Source of the DNA: an uncultured Alistipes sp.
GTDB lineage: Bacteria > Bacteroidota > Bacteroidia > Bacteroidales > Rikenellaceae
Assembly (NCBI GenBank): GCA_944322005.1
Contig: CALUNL010000001.1
Span: forward strand, 248,001 to 312,000
Direction: 5' to 3'
DNA: 64,000 nucleotides
Of this stretch, positions 17,596 through 25,156 are shown piece by piece (the first letter of the stretch is position 1; every line of letters begins with the position of its first letter). Made by a program: the position numbers and the translations under genes. Under the pieces are notes generated by a model. The model was not told where the DNA came from. It saw only the letters and a list, made by a program, of their open reading frames with translations, and made no database searches.

Positions 17596-18075
17596 ATGAG
17601 ATTCCGCATAGGACAGGGGTATGACGTACATGAGCTCGGCGACGGGTTGAGGCTTGTGATAGGCGGAGTGGAGATACCGCATTCGAAGGGTTGCATTGCA
17701 CATTCGGACGGTGACGTGCTCATACACGCCATCTGCGATGCCCTTTTCGGAGCTGCCGCGCTCGGCGACATAGGCCTGCACTTTCCGGATACCTCCGACG
17801 AATTCCGCGGCATCGATTCGCGCGAGCTCCTGCGCAGGACGGTGCGCATTCTCGGCGAGCATGGCTATGCGATAGGCAATATCGACTCCACGGTGGCCAT
17901 GCAGCGCCCCAAACTGCGCCCGCACATAGATTCCATGCGTGCGGAGATAGCCGCAGCGGCCGGAATAGACGTTTCGTGCGTCTCGGTCAAGGCCACTACG
18001 ACCGAACACCTCGGATTCGAGGGAGAGGAGCGGGGTGTCTCCGCAACGGCGTCGGTACTCATATATTCGGAATAG
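17596..18075 (+). CDS. ispF: 2-C-methyl-D-erythritol 2,4-cyclodiphosphate synthase
   Basis: The 159-residue enzyme cyclises CDP-ME-2-phosphate in the non-mevalonate isoprenoid pathway. The zinc ligands Asp10, His12 and His44 are visible in GYDVHEL and HSDGDVLIHA. The family motifs GDIGLHFPDT, NIDSTVAMQRPKL and VKATTTEHLGFEG follow. The ATG at 17596 was chosen over 17584 because it has GGAG six bases upstream, fits the promoter, and gives the usual N-terminus (MRFRIGQGYDVH). The trimeric cytosolic enzyme stands next to pepD, 33 bases downstream, with no metabolic link. Confidence 0.97.
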   Translation: MRFRIGQGYDVHELGDGLRLVIGGVEIPHSKGCIAHSDGDVLIHAICDALFGAAALGDIGLHFPDTSDEFRGIDSRELLRRTVRILGEHGYAIGNIDSTVAMQRPKLRPHIDSMRAEIAAAAGIDVSCVSVKATTTEHLGFEGEERGVSATASVLIYSE

Positions 18076-18108
18076 CACAGATACGAACCTGAAAAAATAC
18101 TCGAAACT

Positions 18109-19563
18109 ATGGCAACGATAAGAGATTTGAAACCGGAACTGGTTTGGACGATATTCGACGACATCACGCGCGTTCCGCGTCCGTCGAAAAAGGAGGAGCA
18201 TATCATTGCATTTCTGCTGGATTTTGCCAAGACACACGGTATAGAGTGCCGCCGCGACAAGGTGGGCAACGTAGTCATGCGCCGCGAAGCCACTCCGGGC
18301 ATGGAGGGCCGTCCGACGGTTATTCTGCAGTCGCATATGGATATGGTCTGCGAGAAGAATTCGGACGTTGACTTCGATTTCGAGAAGGATGCAATCCGCA
18401 CGCGGGTTGACGGCGAGTGGGTGAGAGCCGAAGGTACGACGCTCGGCGCCGACTGCGGAATAGGCATGGCTGCGGCATTGGCTGTACTGACCGACGAGAG
18501 CGTGGAACACGGCCCGATAGAGGCTCTGTTCACGGTGGACGAGGAGACGGGACTTACCGGCGCCTTCGAGCTGGAGGAGAACATGATAAGCGGCAAGTAT
18601 CTGATAAATCTCGACTCGGAGGACGAAGGGGAGCTGTTTATCGGCTGTGCCGGGGGTATCGATACGGTGGCCTCGCTGCGTTATCACGAGGAGCCTGCTC
18701 CGGCCAACTATGTATTCTATCGTGTCGATGTCTCCGACCTGCTCGGCGGGCACTCCGGCGATGACATCAACAAGGGAAGAGCCAACTCCAACAAGATTGT
18801 GGCCCGTCTGCTTATGATGGCCGATCGTCTGTACGAATGCCGTATGAGCTACTTCTGCGGAGGTAACCTTCGCAATGCCATACCGCGTGAGGCATATGCC
18901 ATATTCGGTGTGCCGTCGCGCTTGCAGAGGGGATTCGAAAAGCGTTACGAGACATTTGCCGAGGATGTGCGTGCCGAATACCGTTATACGGAGCCTAATT
19001 TCCGCATGTCGCTCAACGCTATGCCGGCTCCGGAGTCGGTACTCGACGAGGCGTCGCAAAGTGCGCTCATAAATGCACTCGTAGGTGTCCCGAACGGTGT
19101 GCTGGCCATGTCTCATGCCGTGGAGGGACTTGTCGAGACATCGACTAACCTTGCGTCGGTAAAGTTCGAGAAGGGAGGAACGATAGTCATAACCACGTCG
19201 CAGCGTTCATCGGTCGAGAGCCGCAAGATATATGCGATGCGGCAGGTGGAATCGGTGTTTGCTCTTGCCGGGGCCGATGTCACGCATTCGGACGGATACC
19301 CTGGTTGGGCTCCGAACCCAGATTCGCGCCTGCTGGAGTGCTGCCGCGAAAGCTATGTCTCGCTGTTCGGATACGAGCCGAAGGTAAAGGCCATACATGC
19401 GGGTCTCGAGTGCGGACTTTTCCTCGAAAAATACCCGGACCTGGACATGGTGTCGTTCGGACCGACGCTCCGCGGCGTCCACTCTCCGGACGAACGCATA
19501 GAGATATCCACGGTGACAAAGTTCTGGCAGCTGCTTACGGATGTGCTGAAGAGGCTGGAATAG
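18109..19563 (+). CDS. pepD: Cytosolic beta-alanyl/aminoacyl-histidine dipeptidase (PepD, M20 family)
   Basis: The 484-residue zinc aminopeptidase hydrolyses Xaa-His and other dipeptides. M20C landmarks are present: QSHMDMVC with zinc ligand His near residue 80, GTTLGADCGIGMA with the bridging Asp, FTVDEETGLTGAF with the catalytic Glu and zinc Glu, LNLDSEDEGELFIGCAGG-type strand, and the C-terminal AIHAGLECGLF with a zinc His. LLGGHSGDDI belongs to the lid/dimerisation domain. Length is typical. The gene follows ispF closely and converges on the DUF5689 pair, with a terminator at 19586-19609. Confidence 0.96.
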   Translation: MATIRDLKPELVWTIFDDITRVPRPSKKEEHIIAFLLDFAKTHGIECRRDKVGNVVMRREATPGMEGRPTVILQSHMDMVCEKNSDVDFDFEKDAIRTRVDGEWVRAEGTTLGADCGIGMAAALAVLTDESVEHGPIEALFTVDEETGLTGAFELEENMISGKYLINLDSEDEGELFIGCAGGIDTVASLRYHEEPAPANYVFYRVDVSDLLGGHSGDDINKGRANSNKIVARLLMMADRLYECRMSYFCGGNLRNAIPREAYAIFGVPSRLQRGFEKRYETFAEDVRAEYRYTEPNFRMSLNAMPAPESVLDEASQSALINALVGVPNGVLAMSHAVEGLVETSTNLASVKFEKGGTIVITTSQRSSVESRKIYAMRQVESVFALAGADVTHSDGYPGWAPNPDSRLLECCRESYVSLFGYEPKVKAIHAGLECGLFLEKYPDLDMVSFGPTLRGVHSPDERIEISTVTKFWQLLTDVLKRLE

Positions 19564-19585
19564 AACCTGTGAAACGGTACGTAAT

Positions 19586-19609
19586 GGGGCGGGACGGAAG
19601 TTCCGCCCC
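19586..19609. terminator. Terminator between convergent pepD and DUF5689 genes
   Basis: GGGGCGG (19586-19592) pairs with CCGCCCC (19603-19609), with an alternative inner hairpin CGGAA/TTCCG (19595-19605). GTCTTATT follows on the plus strand. It lies 22 bases after pepD. Confidence 0.65.
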
Positions 19610-19612
19610 GTC

Positions 19613-20374
19613 TTATTCCGCTATTCCGTGGTTGGCCGTAACCATGAAATATTCGCCGCCGGAGTAGTCTATTATGCCGGAGACGGAGAATTTTCCTGTC
19701 GGCATCTCTTCGCCTGCGTAGAGGCAGCTGCCGCGTGTCTGTATGGCGAATGTCGCGCCATTGCCGTCGACGATATGGCGGCGGGTGGTGACATATTCGC
19801 CGTCGACAGTCTCGCACCAGCATCCGTTTCCCGTATCTCCGGTCAATGATACGTCGCGGAAGATGACGGGCCGGCTTATGTCGGATATTCCGATCTCGTC
19901 GGGACTCTTTTCGGTAGGCATAATCTCCACGCCGTTGCCGCTGTCGGTACGGATATATGTGGAGATGGCCTCGGCCGGCAGCCCGTCGACCGAAAAGTCC
20001 CCTGTCGGGTGCGCCCCGAGCTCGATCTTGCCCCCGACACGGCCGAGGGTCATGCCGTTGCAGTAGACCGTGATGTTGGAATATACGGGCAGCTGTCTGT
20101 ATAACTGCGTCGCGTCGATGCATATCTCGATGCCTCCGGTCGTGTCCGCCACGACTATGCTCCTGTAGTATTCGCCGAGCCAGTCATTGGCCACGACGGT
20201 GCCACTGATCGAGATGTCCGTCCTGATGTCATAGACCGTGCCGCTGCACAGGGATTTGAGATATGCAATGCTTACGGTCCCGGGGTTGTCGGCATGGGGA
20301 AGGGCGGACGAAGTGTCGCATGAAACGGCGGCAAGAAGACTAACTGCCGATGCTATCGCTGTTGTCAACCTCAT
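19613..20374 (-). CDS. DUF5689-like lipoprotein (second of an overlapping pair)
   Basis: The 253-residue protein has a lipoprotein signal (MRLTTAIASAVSLLAAVSC, acylated Cys19). The mature part is a pair of OB-like beta domains: TDISISGTVVANDWLGEYYRSIVVADTTGGIEI matches the DUF5689 pattern common in Bacteroidota surface proteins, and a second segment (RPVIFRDVSLTGDTGNGCW, KFSVSGIIDYSGGEYFMV) resembles another OB strand set. Its 5' end overlaps the 3' end of the upstream gene by 35 bases, in a different frame. The role is unknown; the fold is often fused to nucleases or adhesins. Confidence 0.78.
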   Translation of the reverse strand: MRLTTAIASAVSLLAAVSCDTSSALPHADNPGTVSIAYLKSLCSGTVYDIRTDISISGTVVANDWLGEYYRSIVVADTTGGIEICIDATQLYRQLPVYSNITVYCNGMTLGRVGGKIELGAHPTGDFSVDGLPAEAISTYIRTDSGNGVEIMPTEKSPDEIGISDISRPVIFRDVSLTGDTGNGCWCETVDGEYVTTRRHIVDGNGATFAIQTRGSCLYAGEEMPTGKFSVSGIIDYSGGEYFMVTANHGIAE

Positions 20375-21137
20375 AGTCGTCTGCGGAACGTGGTTTTATG
20401 ATATACCGGTCGCCTTTGCCGGTTACATTGCCGTATTGCAGAATGCCGCATACGGAGAGTTCGGATTCGGGTATCTCTTCTCCGGCGAAATCGGCATAGT
20501 CGCTTACATATGTGTATATGGCGTTGCCGTCGGCATCTTCGAAATGCCTGTAGCCGCGGAAGGCGCGGTCCGTATCGCTCTCCTCCGGAACATATTTCAA
20601 CCCTCTGATTACGACCAGACGGCCGCATGCATCCGTGCTTGCATCGTATACCCGTATCTCGGCAGGCGTGACCACCGAAATCTCGGTGCCGTGTGCTATG
20701 TGTCTGTCCAGCAGAATGTCGGATTCGAAATACGACACTTCGTCCAGCGAGTAGTCAGCTGCCGGAAGGCCTATCTGGAGGCCGCCGTAGGATGGTGCCG
20801 CGGCACAACCCTTCAGCCGTACCGATACGGTTACGCCAACGGGATATCTGTTGTGGATGTCGTAAGTCCCGGCCATTATCTCTATGCCGCCGGACGAATC
20901 CTCGATGAAGAAACTCTTGTAGAAGTTCCCCGCTTCGTCGGATGTTGTCACAAGTCCGGCAATTATGGCGTCGGCATCTATCTCCGGCACTCCTTCGGCG
21001 CATTGGCGTTTGAATTCGGCTATGCTTATGGTTGCCGTTTCGGCTTCGCCTGGATTGTCGGGAAGTGTATGGCGGTCGTAACAGCCCGCCGACAGCGCCG
21101 TTGCCACGGCAAGAAATATTCGAATCGATTTGTACAA
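20340..21137 (-). CDS. DUF5689-like lipoprotein (first of an overlapping pair)
   Basis: The 265-residue protein probably starts at a TTG at 21137, giving a short signal ending ATALSAGC with a lipid-acceptor Cys near residue 19. The longer frame to 21179 is excluded because the promoter element (21166-21173) lies inside it. The mature part shares the plan of its neighbour: DNPGEAETATISIAEFK, DADAIIAGLVTTSDEAGNFYKSFFIEDSSGGIEI, and a C-terminal ESELSVCGILQYGN strand. The two are diverged tandem duplicates on one transcript. Function unknown; probably outer-membrane or surface exposed. Confidence 0.76.
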   Translation of the reverse strand: MYKSIRIFLAVATALSAGCYDRHTLPDNPGEAETATISIAEFKRQCAEGVPEIDADAIIAGLVTTSDEAGNFYKSFFIEDSSGGIEIMAGTYDIHNRYPVGVTVSVRLKGCAAAPSYGGLQIGLPAADYSLDEVSYFESDILLDRHIAHGTEISVVTPAEIRVYDASTDACGRLVVIRGLKYVPEESDTDRAFRGYRHFEDADGNAIYTYVSDYADFAGEEIPESELSVCGILQYGNVTGKGDRYIIKPRSADDYEVDNSDSIGS

Positions 21138-21165
21138 TATGGAGCCAATCTGTTCAAAATAATTA

Positions 21166-21173
21166 CAAATATA
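21166..21173 (-). promoter_or_regulatory. -7 element (TATATTTG) for the DUF5689 pair
   Basis: The minus strand carries a perfect TATATTTG about 28 bases before the TTG start at 21137. It shows that the upstream part of the open frame is not translated. Confidence 0.62.
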
Positions 21174-21217
21174 ACACAACTTTCGGATTTAAATTGTTAA
21201 ATTAGCCATCGATTTAA

Positions 21218-22153
21218 ATGCATGACGATATGAAATTCCTGCTGCAGTCCGACGCTGCCGAGAACCTCGACAAACTTATCGTTCCGGACAGCGTACAAAA
21301 GGCCAAATTTGCCGAAACGGTGCATCGCCTGACGAATATTGATTTGGAGACCCTGCTCTCGAATGTTGTGTCGGAGGCGTGCTGGGTACTGATAAAGATA
21401 GCCATTGCACTGCTGATATATTTTGTCGGACGTTGGTTCATCAGGTGGATAATACGGATAATGGACCGAGCCTTCGAAAGACGCAAGGTCGACCGTTCAC
21501 TGCAGACGTTCCTGCGCAGCCTTGTCAAGGTCATATTGATGATTGGCATGATACTCATCGTCGTCCAGACGCTGGGTATAAATACGTCGTCGTTCGTTGC
21601 GCTGTTTGCTTCTGCCGGTCTGGCAATAGGTATGGCCCTGAGCGGAACCCTGCAGAATTTCGCCGGAGGCGTAATCCTGCTTCTGCTCCGTCCGTATAAG
21701 GTAGGGGATTATATTACATCCCAGGGACAGTCCGGATTTGTTGCGTCGATAGGGTTGTTCTCCACGAAGATACATACGAGCGACAACCGTACGATATACA
21801 TCCCCAACAATGCCATATCCTCTTCGATAATAGATAATTACACCCAGTCCGAGACCCGCCGCCTTAGTTGGACCGTATCCATAAGCTATGGGGATGACGT
21901 CGATGTGGCCAGGGCGGAGATACTCAAGATATTGGGCTCCGACGAGAGGGTAAAGTCCGAACCTGCACTGCCGGTAGTATATGTCGAGGCTCTTGCAGAC
22001 AGTTCGGTGAACCTTACCGTGAGGGCATGGGTTGATACGGTGAACTATTGGGAGGTGTTCTTCCTTATGAATGAAAGATTCTATAAGGAGCTTCCGAAGG
22101 TCGGAATCAACTTCCCGTTCCCGCAGATGGATGTCCACATGAAAAAGGATTGA
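21218..22153 (+). CDS. Small-conductance mechanosensitive channel (MscS family)
   Basis: The 311-residue channel releases solutes under hypo-osmotic stress. After a ~45-residue cytoplasmic start come helices near residues 47-75 (CWVLIKIAIALLIYFVGRW) and 95-125. The pore helix TM3 is typical: ASAGLAIGMALSGTLQNFAGG, then LLLLRPYKVGDYI. The middle beta domain (SQGQSGFVASIGLFSTKI, YIPNNAISSSIIDNYT) and the C-terminal cage domain (SISYGDDVDVARAEIL) follow. An ATG at 21230 is an alternative start. Full length for MscS-like proteins. Confidence 0.94.
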   Translation: MHDDMKFLLQSDAAENLDKLIVPDSVQKAKFAETVHRLTNIDLETLLSNVVSEACWVLIKIAIALLIYFVGRWFIRWIIRIMDRAFERRKVDRSLQTFLRSLVKVILMIGMILIVVQTLGINTSSFVALFASAGLAIGMALSGTLQNFAGGVILLLLRPYKVGDYITSQGQSGFVASIGLFSTKIHTSDNRTIYIPNNAISSSIIDNYTQSETRRLSWTVSISYGDDVDVARAEILKILGSDERVKSEPALPVVYVEALADSSVNLTVRAWVDTVNYWEVFFLMNERFYKELPKVGINFPFPQMDVHMKKD

Positions 22154-22193
22154 CGTTTTTGGGGACAGGATAGGTTTTTGCAGCCAAAATAGC

Positions 22194-22201
22194 TATATTT
22201 G
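22194..22201 (+). promoter_or_regulatory. -7 element (TATATTTG) of the DUF5606 gene
   Basis: A perfect TATATTTG is 23 bases upstream of the ATG at 22225. A TTTG at 22177-22180 is too close to be its -33 element. Confidence 0.62.
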
Positions 22202-22224
22202 CACAACTAAACAGATATTATACC

Positions 22225-22644
22225 ATGGAACTTAAGGAGATATTGGCAATATCCGGACAGCCGGATCTGTACAGATACATCGCGCAGTCGCGCAACGGCG
22301 TAATCGTGGAGTCCCTGACCGGGGAGAAGAGGATGAATGTCCCTGCATCGTCGCGTGTGAGTGCGCTGTCGGAGATTTCGATGTTCACCGAGGGTGAGGA
22401 CAAGCCTCTTGCAGCCGTGTTCACGGCCATGTACGAACATACCGGAGGCAAACCTGCGCTTTCGCACAAGGAGTCGCCGGAGCGGTTGAAGGCATTCTTT
22501 GCGGAGGTCGTTCCCGACTATGACAGGGAACGCGTGCATGTGTCCGACATAAAGAAGGCCGTGGCGTGGTTCAATCTGCTGGTAGGCGCCGGATTCACGG
22601 AGTTCAAGCTTCCGGACGAGGAGCAGGAGCCGGCCGCCGAATAG
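22225..22644 (+). CDS. DUF5606 family protein
   Basis: The 139-residue cytosolic protein is a Bacteroidota-restricted family member. It opens MELKEILAISGQPDLYRYIAQSRNGVIVESL and includes RMNVPASSRVSALSEISMF, both typical of DUF5606. The first half resembles a small beta-barrel and the second half (HVSDIKKAVAWFNLLVGAG) is helical. The acidic C-terminus is variable. It has its own promoter and terminator, so it is expressed alone. The biochemical role is unknown. Confidence 0.85.
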   Translation: MELKEILAISGQPDLYRYIAQSRNGVIVESLTGEKRMNVPASSRVSALSEISMFTEGEDKPLAAVFTAMYEHTGGKPALSHKESPERLKAFFAEVVPDYDRERVHVSDIKKAVAWFNLLVGAGFTEFKLPDEEQEPAAE

Positions 22645-22683
22645 CCGGTGCCGGCAGATACCGTCCGACGGTATGACAAAACG

Positions 22684-22718
22684 TATCCGGAACAGCATGG
22701 CTGCATGCGTTCCGGATA
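22684..22718 (+). terminator. Terminator after the DUF5606 gene
   Basis: A perfect 10-base stem, TATCCGGAAC (22684-22693) with GTTCCGGATA (22709-22718), contains a second GCATG/CATGC pairing in the loop and is followed by TGTTTGTTTCT. It may also end the zinc-ribbon gene coming from the other side. Confidence 0.78.
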
Positions 22719-22741
22719 TGTTTGTTTCTACGGATTTTTAT

Positions 22742-22954
22742 TTATAAGAACACGCACAAAAGGACTATTGCCGCGATTACGGCTATGACTGCGCATGCTA
22801 CCTGCAATGCGAGTATGCGGCAACCGCGCGGCATGCGTATCCCGCAGTACGGGCATCTGGACATGCTCACCGGTACGGGCATTCCGCATTCCGGGCATAT
22901 TACGGTCGGTTCGTTGTTCGGGTTTATGTTCCCGAGGTCCGGGTATGTGTTCAT
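22742..22954 (-). CDS. 70-residue zinc-ribbon protein with C-terminal membrane helix
   Basis: The ATG at 22954 starts a 70-residue protein. Two CxxC pairs (CPECG at residues 20-23 and CPYCG at 34-37) form a zinc ribbon. A basic turn and a long hydrophobic helix (ILALQVACAVIAVIAAIVLLCVF, residues 47-69) complete it. The topology is a tail-anchored zinc ribbon facing the cytoplasm. The frame can be extended upstream, but the -7 element at 22980-22973 places transcription start just before 22954. Function unknown. It is divergent from the GNAT gene. Confidence 0.78.
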   Translation of the reverse strand: MNTYPDLGNINPNNEPTVICPECGMPVPVSMSRCPYCGIRMPRGCRILALQVACAVIAVIAAIVLLCVFL

Positions 22955-22972
22955 GTTGGAGACTGTTTTGTG

Positions 22973-22980
22973 CAAAAATA
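22973..22980 (-). promoter_or_regulatory. -7 element (TATTTTTG) for the zinc-ribbon gene
   Basis: The minus-strand match to TAnnTTTG lies 18 bases before the ATG at 22954. It also sits 8 bases before the ATG of the divergent GNAT gene. Confidence 0.55.
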
Positions 22981-22987
22981 GTAAAAA

Positions 22988-23431
22988 ATGATAAAACAGA
23001 TACATGCCGGCAAAAGACGATTCATGAATCTTTTGCTGTTGGCCGACGAACAGCTGTCGATGATAGAGCGCTACCTCGGCCGCGGCGACATGTTCGTCAT
23101 GTACGAAGGTGAGTGTGCCGTGGCTGTTGCGGTCGTTACGGATGAGGGCGGCGGAGTGTGCGAATTGAAAAATATCGCCGTCGGGCCGGATTGGCAGGGC
23201 AGAGGTCTCGGCAAACACCTTGTGGAGTTTCTGTGCGGACATTACGGCCGGTCGTTCCGGACAATGATTGTGGGAACGGGGGAGACCCGGCGCACAATGG
23301 GCTTTTATGAGAGATGCGGATTCGCCCGTTCACACAGGATAAAGAACTTTTTTACGGACAACTATGACCATCCGATAGTGGAGGATGGGGTAGTGCTCTC
23401 TGACATGATATACTTCAGCAGAAAGTTGTAA
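22988..23431 (+). CDS. GNAT-family N-acetyltransferase
   Basis: The 147-residue protein has the acetyl-CoA binding motif A (LKNIAVGPDWQGRGLGKHLVEFL, residues ~66-88) and the MGFYERCGF motif B typical of GNAT enzymes. It is a single-domain enzyme with a normal length; the C-terminus (FFTDNYDHPIVEDGVVLSDMIYFSRKL) is of the type found in small putative acetyltransferases of gut Bacteroidota. The substrate, protein or small molecule, is not predictable. It converges on the ABC transporter genes, separated by a bidirectional terminator. Confidence 0.9.
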   Translation: MIKQIHAGKRRFMNLLLLADEQLSMIERYLGRGDMFVMYEGECAVAVAVVTDEGGGVCELKNIAVGPDWQGRGLGKHLVEFLCGHYGRSFRTMIVGTGETRRTMGFYERCGFARSHRIKNFFTDNYDHPIVEDGVVLSDMIYFSRKL

Positions 23432-23444
23432 TAAACTATATTGA

Positions 23445-23476
23445 AAAAAGACCCGCGAATCGTTGCGGGTCTTTTT
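23445..23476. terminator. Bidirectional terminator
   Basis: A 12-base stem, AAAAAGACCCGC (23445-23456) with GCGGGTCTTTTT (23465-23476), has an 8-base loop. It supplies a T-run on both strands and ends both the GNAT gene and the ABC operon. Confidence 0.93.
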
Positions 23477-23479
23477 GCG

Positions 23480-24250
23480 TTATTCGTGAGAGTGTTCGTC
23501 GCCGTGGCGGCCGAGTACCGTGTGCGGCACGTTGCCGTGTGTGACTATCTGTATAGGACATTGGTAGTTGTCGAGCTGTTCCTGCGTTATGATGTTGGAA
23601 TCGTGACGGTGCACGCTGCGGTTGACACAGACGATGCTCTTGACGACGCTCGTTATGGTGCCGATGTCGTGCGAGACCATTATTATCGCCATGCGGTCGT
23701 TCAGATGCCGCAACATCGTGTATAGCTCGTTTTCGAAGCGGTTGTCCACGAAATTCGTCGGCTCGTCGAGTATCAGCAGCTTCGGTGACAGTATCACTGC
23801 GCGACACAAAAGTGCGCGTTGCAACTGGCCTCCCGATACCTCGCCGATCTGGCGTCCGGCAATATCGGCAATTCCGGCGCTCTCCATCAGCTCCAGCGCA
23901 TGCGCCTTGTCCTTGCGCGTGTATCCGTGCATGAAGCCTTTGGCCGACTGCAGTCCCGACATTACCACGTCTGCCACGGTTATCGGGAAGTTGCGGTCGA
24001 AATTCGACTGTTGCGGAAGGTAACCTATATGGCGCTCTCCACCCGAATAGAGCTCCGGCGACAGGGTAATGGTACCTGTATGAGGGACCGATCCGAGAAT
24101 GCTCTTTACAAGGGTGGTCTTGCCGCCTCCGTTCGGGCCGATTATACCGATGAAATCATCGGCGTATACATCGAGTGAAACGTCTCTCAACGCCTCGTAA
24201 CCGTCGTAGGATACGCTTACGTTGCGCATTTCCACTATTGTCTCTGCCAT
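23480..24250 (-). CDS. Metal-ion ABC transporter ATP-binding protein (ZnuC/MntB-like)
   Basis: The 256-residue ATPase has Walker A GPNGGGKT (38-45), Q-loop YLPQQ, signature VSGGQLQRALL, Walker B LLILDEP and a VSHD switch. Sequence type is that of zinc/manganese transporters (the LRDVSLDV and SNFDRNFPITVADVV segments). The last residues are His-rich (GRHGDEHSHE), which could sense or bind metal. It overlaps the binding-protein gene by one base. No membrane permease gene follows; the transcript stops at the terminator 23445-23476. Either a permease elsewhere is shared or this unit has lost it. Confidence 0.9.
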   Translation of the reverse strand: MAETIVEMRNVSVSYDGYEALRDVSLDVYADDFIGIIGPNGGGKTTLVKSILGSVPHTGTITLSPELYSGGERHIGYLPQQSNFDRNFPITVADVVMSGLQSAKGFMHGYTRKDKAHALELMESAGIADIAGRQIGEVSGGQLQRALLCRAVILSPKLLILDEPTNFVDNRFENELYTMLRHLNDRMAIIMVSHDIGTITSVVKSIVCVNRSVHRHDSNIITQEQLDNYQCPIQIVTHGNVPHTVLGRHGDEHSHE

Positions 24251-25101
24251 CAGTTTTCGGTGATTAGGTAAACCATGCGGCGGATATTGCCGAATATCTC
24301 CTCGTCGAGAGGATTTATCTCCACGGCTTCGGCCCCGATGTCTTCGCAGACTGTCTCAACGCTCGAACGCGGGAACTGCGACTGGTAGAATACCCGTTTT
24401 ATGCCGTCGCGGCGGGCCATGTCTATGATCTCGCCCAGGCGTTTCGCACTCGTCTCCTTGCCCTCGTTCTCGATGGAAACCTGCTCCAGACCGTAGTCGC
24501 GTGCAAGATAGGTCAATGCAGGGTGGTAAATGAGGAAATATGACGACGGGGCGCACTTGCACATCTCCGCAACCTCTTCGTCAAGATCCAACAGCTTGTT
24601 GCACAACGCCGTATAGTTGTCGTTGTATTTCAGGGAGTCGGGTAGTGCTGCATGTATCGCCTCGAAGGCGTTTTCGGCCATTATTGCCAGCTGCTTTGGC
24701 GAACACCATATGTGCGGGTCCACTCCGTGTGCGCATTCGTGGCCGTGGTGGTTGTGCGAACAGCTCCCGGCGATAACCTCCACATTTCGGCTTAGGTCGA
24801 CGACCTTCTCTTTGTCCCTAACCTTCGAAATCAGATTGCGCTCGAAGTCTATAAGCCCGACATTGAATATCATACGCGCCTCATTCAGAGCTATGAACTG
24901 TTTCGGGGTGGGTTCGAACGTCTCCGGTGATGCTCCGGCCGGAACCAGCACCTCTATGTCGAAGTCGTCTCCGACGATTCCATGTATCAATGGCTTTAAA
25001 GGAGCGATCGATACGTATATGCACTCTTTGTCCGATCTTTTTGTAGATGTGCAGCCTGCAATAAGTATGGCTGCAAGAATGGCTGTTGCGAATTTTCTCA
25101 T
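24250..25101 (-). CDS. Metal-binding lipoprotein of an ABC transporter (ZnuA/AdcA family)
   Basis: The 283-residue protein is a cluster A-I (ZinT/ZnuA type) solute-binding protein. A lipoprotein signal ends LAAILIAGC (Cys17). The His-rich loop (residues ~115-130, SHNHHGHECAHG) before VDPHIW is characteristic of zinc binders, and the ligand His in LIHGIVGD, DPHIW and YHPAL are visible. A C-terminal Asp/Glu (LDEEIFGNI) completes the pattern. It probably captures zinc in the periplasm. Translation is coupled to the ATPase by overlapping TGATG. Confidence 0.91.
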   Translation of the reverse strand: MRKFATAILAAILIAGCTSTKRSDKECIYVSIAPLKPLIHGIVGDDFDIEVLVPAGASPETFEPTPKQFIALNEARMIFNVGLIDFERNLISKVRDKEKVVDLSRNVEVIAGSCSHNHHGHECAHGVDPHIWCSPKQLAIMAENAFEAIHAALPDSLKYNDNYTALCNKLLDLDEEVAEMCKCAPSSYFLIYHPALTYLARDYGLEQVSIENEGKETSAKRLGEIIDMARRDGIKRVFYQSQFPRSSVETVCEDIGAEAVEINPLDEEIFGNIRRMVYLITEN

Positions 25102-25148
25102 TTTGTCCTTTATGGAACGGGCTTGGCACCCCGAACATTATTTCAAGG

Positions 25149-25156
25149 CAAAGATA
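25149..25156 (-). promoter_or_regulatory. -7 element (TATCTTTG) of the metal ABC operon
   Basis: Minus-strand TATCTTTG lies 48 bases before the binding-protein ATG. The leader contains a small CGGG/CCCG hairpin but no recognised riboswitch. A Zur-type operator was not identified. Confidence 0.55.

Noticed and set aside
25102..25148. TPP-riboswitch-like CGGGGTGCC in the leader of the metal ABC operon
   Set aside because: No CTGAGA or downstream ACCTGATCTGG-type element, and the leader is under 50 bases, far too short.
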